Notes under the pieces: generated by a model
Database searches by the model: none
What the model saw: only the letters and a program-made list of their open reading frames with translations
What the model was told of the DNA's origin: nothing
Translations under genes and position numbers: made by a program
NCBI RefSeq assembly: GCF_001712795.1
Contig: NZ_KV757644.1
Span: 1 to 36,479 of the forward strand
Source: Nostoc sp. KVJ20
GTDB lineage: Bacteria; Cyanobacteriota; Cyanobacteriia; Cyanobacteriales; Nostocaceae
Direction: 5' to 3'
Length of the DNA: 36,479 bases
In this document: one piece after another, positions 31,640 to 36,479 of the stretch
How positions within the stretch are numbered: position 1 is the first letter of the stretch
Layout: the number at the start of each line of letters is the position of its first letter

Positions 31640-32574
31640 GATAAATACCCCTAATTCTTAATTTTTAAGTGAATAATCAGGTACTAATACTTCATTTCTA
31701 AGAGAATATGAAAGTACTAGTTTCTGTCTTTGAACTACAAAACTTATAGTTTTTAGCTGCTAAGTATTACTCAGAGATACATTCTTCTTTTATGCAGAAT
31801 ATTGGTTTTTGTAAAACTTATTCACTATGAACTTTGCAGACAGACCTTACTAGATTCTGACTTTTAACGTCATGTGAAAAAAAAAGAATAGCTCACGAAA
31901 GCCTTTTGCAAGCTGCCTTTCAAGTGATTGAATAATTTTCGCTAAAGTTCAAATAAATGTCATTAGCTTTGAATAGATGACAATATTGAGTTAGAAACCG
32001 TGCTTATATTGTGACTTTGGTGACAAGTACTTAAGTTCTCCAGCAGTATTAATAAGTAAGTGTTCATCTGTAAAATGTTCAGAGTCTTTATCAGGGCGAA
32101 CGCACGGTATTTATGAAACCCTTGGTGGATAAGGATCTTGACGAAAAAATAGGCTAAATTTAAAAACGCTGAAACCCTTGCTATTAAAGGATTTTTATAC
32201 TTTAGATGCGTTTGCACTAGAGTCTTTATCCCAAGTCTTTAAAAGTGCCAGCAACGTAAAAACAGCTATTAAATATCAATTTATCGTGTTACTAATAAAG
32301 GGTTTTTACTGAAGAGTGAAGCATTTATTTTTGCCTTTACTCTCAAACAAGTATTTATCTCATGAGTAAAATGTAATACTCTAATTTAACGTGAGTTCGA
32401 CGTTTAGAAAAAGGCAAAAAGCTTACTAGATATGAAGCATAAGAAACTGAGCAAGTATTGCGATGGCGCGAAGCGCCCACCGGAGGCGATCGCTAAGATT
32501 GATTGAGAATCAGCAAAAAAGTCATAAAAAAACACCGAGACTGAAAATATCTTAGAAACATCAACGTCTCAGCT
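31640..32574. other. Gene-poor AT-rich intergenic region
   Basis: Upstream region of the RTX gene, so its promoter must lie at the left edge. I see no supportable gene. A HIP1-bearing repeat-like stretch (GGCGCGAAGCGCCCACCGGAGG, split by palindromes, at about 32465-32495) is of a type often scattered in Nostocales genomes. Confidence 0.5.
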
Positions 32575-32700
32575 ATGTCTCATCATGAAACTACCACTCT
32601 TGATCAGCACCATTTCAAGAGTGATGTTGTTGCCCAGGCTTTCGGTCAAGTACTCGGCTTGACGCTGTTCACGTTTGCTTTCTTGTCCTTGTTCGTTTAA
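32575..32700 (+). CDS. Possible 41-residue membrane peptide
   Basis: The frame reads MSHHETTTLDQHHFKSDVVA, then QAFGQVLGLTLFTFAFLSLF and a final Val. A polar His-rich N-terminus is followed by one hydrophobic segment at about residues 25-41. The shape resembles the tiny single-span proteins common in cyanobacteria. No Shine-Dalgarno box is obvious, and no family is recognised. Confidence 0.45.
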   Translation: MSHHETTTLDQHHFKSDVVAQAFGQVLGLTLFTFAFLSLFV

Positions 32701-32762
32701 TATTATTACATCAAAGTTAAATAGTTTCACTTAGCTATACCTCAGCCAAATAATAATAAAAA

Positions 32763-33620
32763 TTACATTAATAATCGTCGATTTCCATACCATTGACTCA
32801 AGTCATCCTCAATCGCCTCAAGAATAGCGATCGCTTCGGTTATCGATTTTGAAGAAGCAATTAAAAGTGCAAACGCTTGCTCAACCCGTTGTTGATAGTC
32901 GATAGGGCAAATAGCAAACTTAGCTGCGATTGCCACTGCTCCCTTTTCATTCAACAGGTATTGTTCATTAAGAGCGAATAAAACCTGATTCATACACGCC
33001 ACACTGCGGAAACAACAACCTGCTGCGTAAACGACATCATCGCGTGCAATCGCCTTTTTTGCAACCACCAGCGAGAAACTGATTTCCCAGGCGAAAGTGT
33101 CAATAGTTACCTGCTTCAGCCCAACTGGATAAGGCTTTGTTTTGAGCTTCAAAGCTTCTAAAACACCATCCGGGTCGTAAAGTACCTTACAAATAGCAAT
33201 TTCCCCCATATAAATCGAGGATACAAAACCATGAGGATGTCCTGGTTGGTAATCAATAGTAATTTGTCCAGCATGACAATCATCAATCACACGATTCACC
33301 TTCGCCAAATCACGATAGAGAAAATCTACACCTACACCTTCTACCACAAGCCAACCGCCGCCGTTAATCCACTTTCCCCATTCACCAATCGCAGTAATCA
33401 AATCTACTCGATGTTTATCATCAAGCTCATAGGCAAGGCGATTTAGAGCAATTAAATCCGGCGGGTTTTCTGAATTATAATAAATTCCCAAATCTACATC
33501 TGACTTATTGGTGTGGTTGCCCCGTGCCCGTGAACCGCCCAATGAGATAGCTGTAATTCCCTCAATTGACCGCAAACTTGAAACAATATGGTTGATGAAT
33601 TGAGGCGATTCCTGATTCAT
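32763..33620 (-). CDS. Nucleotidyltransferase-fold protein
   Basis: A 285-residue protein. The nucleotidyltransferase signature AISLGGSRARGNHTNKSDVD (24-43) gives GGS at 28-30 and the metal-binding Asp41 and Asp43. The third acidic residue is Asp99 (GVGVDFLYRD). The C-terminal half is helical, as in kanamycin- and aminoglycoside-type transferases and in HEPN-like partners (FAWEISFSLVVAKKAIARDD). The protein probably transfers a nucleotide onto a small molecule or protein; the substrate cannot be told from sequence. It stands alone with its own upstream region and no antitoxin-type neighbour. Confidence 0.75.
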   Translation of the reverse strand: MNQESPQFINHIVSSLRSIEGITAISLGGSRARGNHTNKSDVDLGIYYNSENPPDLIALNRLAYELDDKHRVDLITAIGEWGKWINGGGWLVVEGVGVDFLYRDLAKVNRVIDDCHAGQITIDYQPGHPHGFVSSIYMGEIAICKVLYDPDGVLEALKLKTKPYPVGLKQVTIDTFAWEISFSLVVAKKAIARDDVVYAAGCCFRSVACMNQVLFALNEQYLLNEKGAVAIAAKFAICPIDYQQRVEQAFALLIASSKSITEAIAILEAIEDDLSQWYGNRRLLM

Positions 33621-33737
33621 AGAGCGATTGTTACATTCCTATCGCTATCATTTTATATTTTAAAGGCATCGCTACTTAAATCGATAATGCGATTGATTCG
33701 TTTAGGCTCACTGTCATTATGAAAGTATAATTTCTGA

Positions 33738-33975
33738 GCCGCGTCTGTGCCAAATCCTGAAAAGTGGTCGCATAAGGCGATTGTTGCAAGGGCAAATATG
33801 CAACCTGAGCGTATGCAGAAACTCATGCGTTGCAGCGAATTCAGGGCAGAATCCGGGGTTGGGTTTCTTGCAGGAGTGTTGGAATGATCCGGCGCTGGTG
33901 ATAGTTATTAAGAAGTTGCTGGTAAAGTTTCCGCAGTGGGGCATTGTTTGTGTTGAGGGGGGCTTGCATATTTAA
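33738..33975 (+). pseudogene. Fossil of the cassette module with frameshift (copy 4 of 5)
   Basis: The frame starting at 33738 reads AASVPNPEKWSHKAIVARAN and MQPERMQKLMR, which matches the linker end of the winged-helix-like proteins. A one-base shift near 33830 then moves the match to the frame NSGQNPGLGFLQECWNDPAL, then KKLLVKFPQWGI, to the stop at 33975. The last seven residues differ from the module. It is a 3' fragment without the N-terminal domain. Confidence 0.7.
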
Positions 33976-34083
33976 AAAATCCGATACTTTTAAGAATCTT
34001 TAACTTCAGGCGATCGCTAAAGAGTGAAACAGCAGTGTTATTTTGCTAAGTAATGAACTAAAGCAAAGACAGGCAGGTAAAGC

Positions 34084-34911
34084 ATGGATTTGGAGGATTT
34101 GACAACGCTGATTCATGAGCATGGCTTATCAGAGTATCAAGATGAGATTTTGGCAAGTGTGCGCCCGGCTATCTTGTTAAAGCTTGGACAAGCTGAACCA
34201 GGACATAAAGGACAAAGCCGTATTGGGGGAGTTCCAGATTTACCCTTGTCGATTCCTTGGCCTAAAAACAGTTTTTTAGACCGCTACCTTTGCTTTATCT
34301 TGCAGATTAACTTTGCTGAATTACCCACTTTTCCAGACAATCCTTTGACAAAGCGGGGAATGCTTTATCTGTTTGCTTCGGAAAGCTCTAATAGTGCCGA
34401 ACAACTAGTATTTTACGATGGGAGCGAACCTTTAGAGTCGATACATTTAAGCCAAGATACTCGTTTGATTACAGATTGCTACGATAATTTAGTAACTCAC
34501 CGTCTAGAGTTTGAGTTGTTTCCCGATATCCCGCGTTGGGCAACAAATGATTTTGAGCAGCTGTGCGCTCGTCTCAACTTGGACGAACTCAAGTTAAATG
34601 ATTTGGGTAGAACTCTCAGTGAAAACAGTGTCGGTAAACTACTAGGTCATGCTTCGGGCATTGGGCATGATCCACGGGAGGATGCTTATATAGTTAGGGA
34701 GGTGAACCCCGAATGGCTTTACAACTACGAGCAACGGCAGACCTTAGACATGACTCGCGCCCAGAACTGGCATAACTTGTTGGAAGTCGATTCTAGCAGA
34801 GCAGTTGACCTGATGTTTAGCGATGCTGGCTACCTGCAAGTACTTATTCATGGCGAAGACTTGAAGCAGCTGGATTTTTCTACAGTCTACGTGAACCTTG
34901 AATCAAGCTGA
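34084..34911 (+). CDS. DUF1963 (YwqG-like) protein
   Basis: A 275-residue protein. The segment QSRIGGVPDLPLSIPWPKNS, followed by LCFILQINFAELPTFP, NPLTKRGMLYLF and an aspartate-rich end (MFSDAGYLQVLIHGEDLKQL), is the hallmark layout of the DUF1963/YwqG family. These are cytoplasmic proteins of unknown function, common in bacteria and often near other uncharacterised genes. Length is typical for the family. It forms a single-gene unit between two pseudogenes. Confidence 0.8.
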   Translation: MDLEDLTTLIHEHGLSEYQDEILASVRPAILLKLGQAEPGHKGQSRIGGVPDLPLSIPWPKNSFLDRYLCFILQINFAELPTFPDNPLTKRGMLYLFASESSNSAEQLVFYDGSEPLESIHLSQDTRLITDCYDNLVTHRLEFELFPDIPRWATNDFEQLCARLNLDELKLNDLGRTLSENSVGKLLGHASGIGHDPREDAYIVREVNPEWLYNYEQRQTLDMTRAQNWHNLLEVDSSRAVDLMFSDAGYLQVLIHGEDLKQLDFSTVYVNLESS

Positions 34912-35100
34912 AGTTTCGGTGGAATGTACAAGAAGCCGTGTTTATTGCTGTTTATAAGGAAAGGAGGAAACCTGAGACACAACAGGTCAAGTTATACTGC
35001 GATCGCTCATACGGAACTGCCATCGTGTCTCTACTGGATAAACTGACCATCACTTTTTTGTTGAAACTGCGGCAGCATATTTTTATGCAATTGTTACAGG
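34912..35100. other. Intergenic DNA
   Basis: Contains one HIP1 site and no gene I can support. Confidence 0.4.
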
Positions 35101-35277
35101 GGTGATGAAGATAAAAGTCCCGCCGCACCTATCACCAATGCTGAAAAATGGTCACATGAGGTGCGACCTGTAAGAAGGGAAAAATTGAATCGAGCGGCGA
35201 ATTCGGGCGAGAATCCGGGGTTTGACTTTTTGCAGGAATGCTGGAGTGATGATCCGGCTTTAGGGACTTCCAAGTAA
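35101..35277 (+). pseudogene. Fossil of the cassette module, truncated at both ends (copy 5 of 5)
   Basis: The in-frame stretch ITNAEKWSHEVRPVRREKLN, AANSGENPGFDFLQECWS and DDPAL matches the end of the winged-helix-like proteins, then switches abruptly to unrelated GTSK and a stop. A deletion has removed AIVARSNM-like residues after WSHE. The 3' half of the module (KKLL...PQWG) is missing. The break point adjoins the repeat-rich sequence at 35290-35355. Confidence 0.7.
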
Positions 35278-35297
35278 AAAAATATTCCACTGCTATT

Positions 35298-35355
35298 GTT
35301 CACTGTTGACCGTTGACGGTTCACGAGTTTTTAGTTAACAGTCAACAGTCAACTC
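35298..35355. repeat. GTTGAC/GTCAAC-rich repeat block
   Basis: Short repeats TTCACTGTTGACCGTTGACG and GTTAACAGTCAACAGTCAAC lie in opposite orientation and can pair. Blocks of this kind are frequent between Nostocales genes. It joins the module fossil to a truncated regulator gene, so it may mark a recombination junction. Confidence 0.55.
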
Positions 35356-35455
35356 AACATTAGACGAGCTACTTAAAGCGATTAATATCCGCTTAGAAAG
35401 ACAGGCTATTTTTCAATCCTGGTGGGCTACTAAATTTCAGAAAGCTTTTAACTCC

Positions 35456-35851
35456 ATGTCTGCAACGAAGAATTCAGTAATTGTCCAAGAAACATCAATC
35501 TTTCCCAACGTTCCAGAATTAAAAGCAATATTTGATTTTATAGAAGCCCATTATCATGAAGGAATTAGTCTGTGTGATGTCGCCCAAGCGCTTGGTTACT
35601 CACCTGCTTATTTAACTAATCAAGTCGCAAAGCAAACAGGAGAAACTGTAAACAACTGGATCGTCAAACGCCGGATGCTAGGAGCGCGATTATTACTTCA
35701 AAATAATGAGCAGACAGTAGAGCAAATTGCCAAAGCATTAGGCTACCAAGATGTATCTCATTTGTCTCGCCAGTTTCGCCAACATCATGGCTTACCTCCT
35801 CATGCTTGGCGTAAACAACATTATGCACTCGCTTTAAAAGGCACTATTTAA
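35456..35851 (+). CDS. AraC-type DNA-binding domain, probably a truncated response regulator
   Basis: A 131-residue protein with a complete AraC/XylS domain: first helix-turn-helix SLCDVAQALGYSPAYLTNQV, second TVEQIAKALGYQDVSHLSRQ, ending in FRQHHGLPPHAWRK. The frame is open further upstream without an ATG: LDELLKAINIRLERQ (from about 35360) is how the last helix of a receiver domain normally reads (KPF...ELLKAI). I infer that a receiver-AraC response regulator lost its receiver and that ATG 35456 is a fallback start. It would bind DNA without phosphorylation control. Confidence 0.8.
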   Translation: MSATKNSVIVQETSIFPNVPELKAIFDFIEAHYHEGISLCDVAQALGYSPAYLTNQVAKQTGETVNNWIVKRRMLGARLLLQNNEQTVEQIAKALGYQDVSHLSRQFRQHHGLPPHAWRKQHYALALKGTI

Positions 35852-35906
35852 ATACTACAAGTGTACCTCAATCTATTTAAAACCCTTTGACGATTTTTAC
35901 AGCCAA

Positions 35907-36344
35907 CTATATTAATTTTGCTACTTCTTCCATTAAGCAGGTAGGGTTTGAAGGTTTTTGAATATAAGTTTGAAACCCTGATGCAAGCGCTTTTTCATAG
36001 GACTCTCCTTTAGAAACACCACTTAAAGCAATTGCCGGAATTTCTCTCATTGGGGAAAGTGGTAGTGACCTAACTTGCTGTATTAACCCATACCCGTCTT
36101 TTCCTGGCATCACAATGTCAGAAATTAAAAGATCCACTGTGTTTTGTTGAATTAGTTCAAATGCTAACGAAGCATTATCTGCCAACATTACATTAATTCC
36201 ATATTTACAAAGTAAATACCTTATTAAACTTAGATGATTATTGTCATCATCAACTACAAGTATTGTTAATCCTTTAAAGATAATATCTATCTCTATTCTC
36301 TGGTCTGATAAAATTGCCGCCTCAGTATTTTCTAACATAATCAA
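35907..36344 (-). CDS. Single-domain response regulator (CheY-like receiver)
   Basis: A 145-residue protein, a receiver domain without an output domain. The acidic pocket is Asp32-Asp34 (ILVVDDDNNH), the phosphorylated aspartate Asp76 (LLISDIVMPGKDG), the switch Ser108 (AIALSGVSKG) and the conserved Lys130 (TYIQKPS). About 23 extra residues precede the domain; ATG 36338 is an alternative start. It is convergent with the truncated AraC gene. Its cognate kinase is outside the window. Confidence 0.85.
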   Translation of the reverse strand: MIMLENTEAAILSDQRIEIDIIFKGLTILVVDDDNNHLSLIRYLLCKYGINVMLADNASLAFELIQQNTVDLLISDIVMPGKDGYGLIQQVRSLPLSPMREIPAIALSGVSKGESYEKALASGFQTYIQKPSNPTCLMEEVAKLI

Positions 36345-36479
36345 ATTTAACCATTACTTGCTTGAGCAACGCAGGATATAACATAATTTATAATTACAAT
36401 AAATAAAATAGGGGACTTTTAAAATTTTGTCCCCTGGTTTATATAGAAGGTTTTTTACGTAAGGATTCAGGTCTAATAT
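36345..36479. other. Right edge
   Basis: Upstream region of the receiver gene. It includes AGGGGACTTTTAAAATTTTG followed by TCCCCTGG, a loose hairpin of GGGGAC and GTCCCC at 36411-36434. No gene is supportable. Confidence 0.4.

Noticed and set aside
30315..31661. Several plus-strand frames of 60-140 codons opposite the RTX gene
   Set aside because: They are antisense by-products of the GGxGND repeats (rich in Ser/Pro) and recur with the 513-bp period.
31963..32217. 84-codon minus-strand frame
   Set aside because: AT-rich, no ribosome binding site, no family resemblance, and isolated in a gene-poor region.

Overview
This window looks like accessory DNA of a filamentous, Nostoc-like cyanobacterium. 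The evidence is many GCGATCGC (HIP1) palindromes, a Ycf66-like membrane protein, effector-associated domains (EAD) with trypsin-like and STAND-like partners, and many small plasmid-type genes. Nothing here separates a large plasmid from a chromosomal island: I see no replication initiator, ParA, rRNA or tRNA.

Region 1 (1-8060) is a minus-strand cluster of small, mostly unrecognised genes, several coupled by 4-base ATGA overlaps. An intact IscB nuclease (2418-3689) with its upstream omega-RNA (HEARO-type) has inserted into it. At 6590-7030 the 5' end of one gene has been duplicated into degenerating tandem copies, each marked by a GGCGATTG...CAATCGCC hairpin.

Region 2 (8080-12800) starts with a ribbon-helix-helix gene bracketed by CAATAC/GTATTG half-sites; its coiled-coil tail is one frame out. 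A two-gene cassette follows: a coiled-coil DNA-binding-like protein and a winged-helix-like protein. After it come a Ycf66-like gene, a fossil of the cassette's C-terminal module and a MITE-like inverted repeat.

Region 3 (12870-24548) is the centrepiece, a six-gene minus-strand operon. In transcription order it encodes an EAD-trypsin protease, an EAD-degenerate STAND protein, a MoxR AAA+ ATPase, a vWA protein, a 1101-residue dynamin-like GTPase and a 1130-residue Hsp70-like ATPase. I read it as a regulated conflict (anti-phage or programmed-death) system related to the MoxR-vWA ternary systems. The dynamin-Hsp70 arm makes it unusual.

Region 4 (24600-29290) holds a ParG-like small protein and a second, diverged copy of the cassette in the same orientation. 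Its first gene is 5'-truncated and split by a complete IS4-family element (25189-26790; 19-bp perfect ends, 11-bp target duplication). The conflict operon therefore sits between two direct repeats.

Region 5 (29549-36479) contains an RTX protein built from three near-identical 513-bp repeats, a nucleotidyltransferase, a DUF1963-type protein, two more fossils of the cassette module, an AraC-type regulator that has lost its receiver domain, and a single-domain response regulator. The overall picture is a DNA segment shaped by duplication, transposition and decay around one well-preserved defence-like operon.
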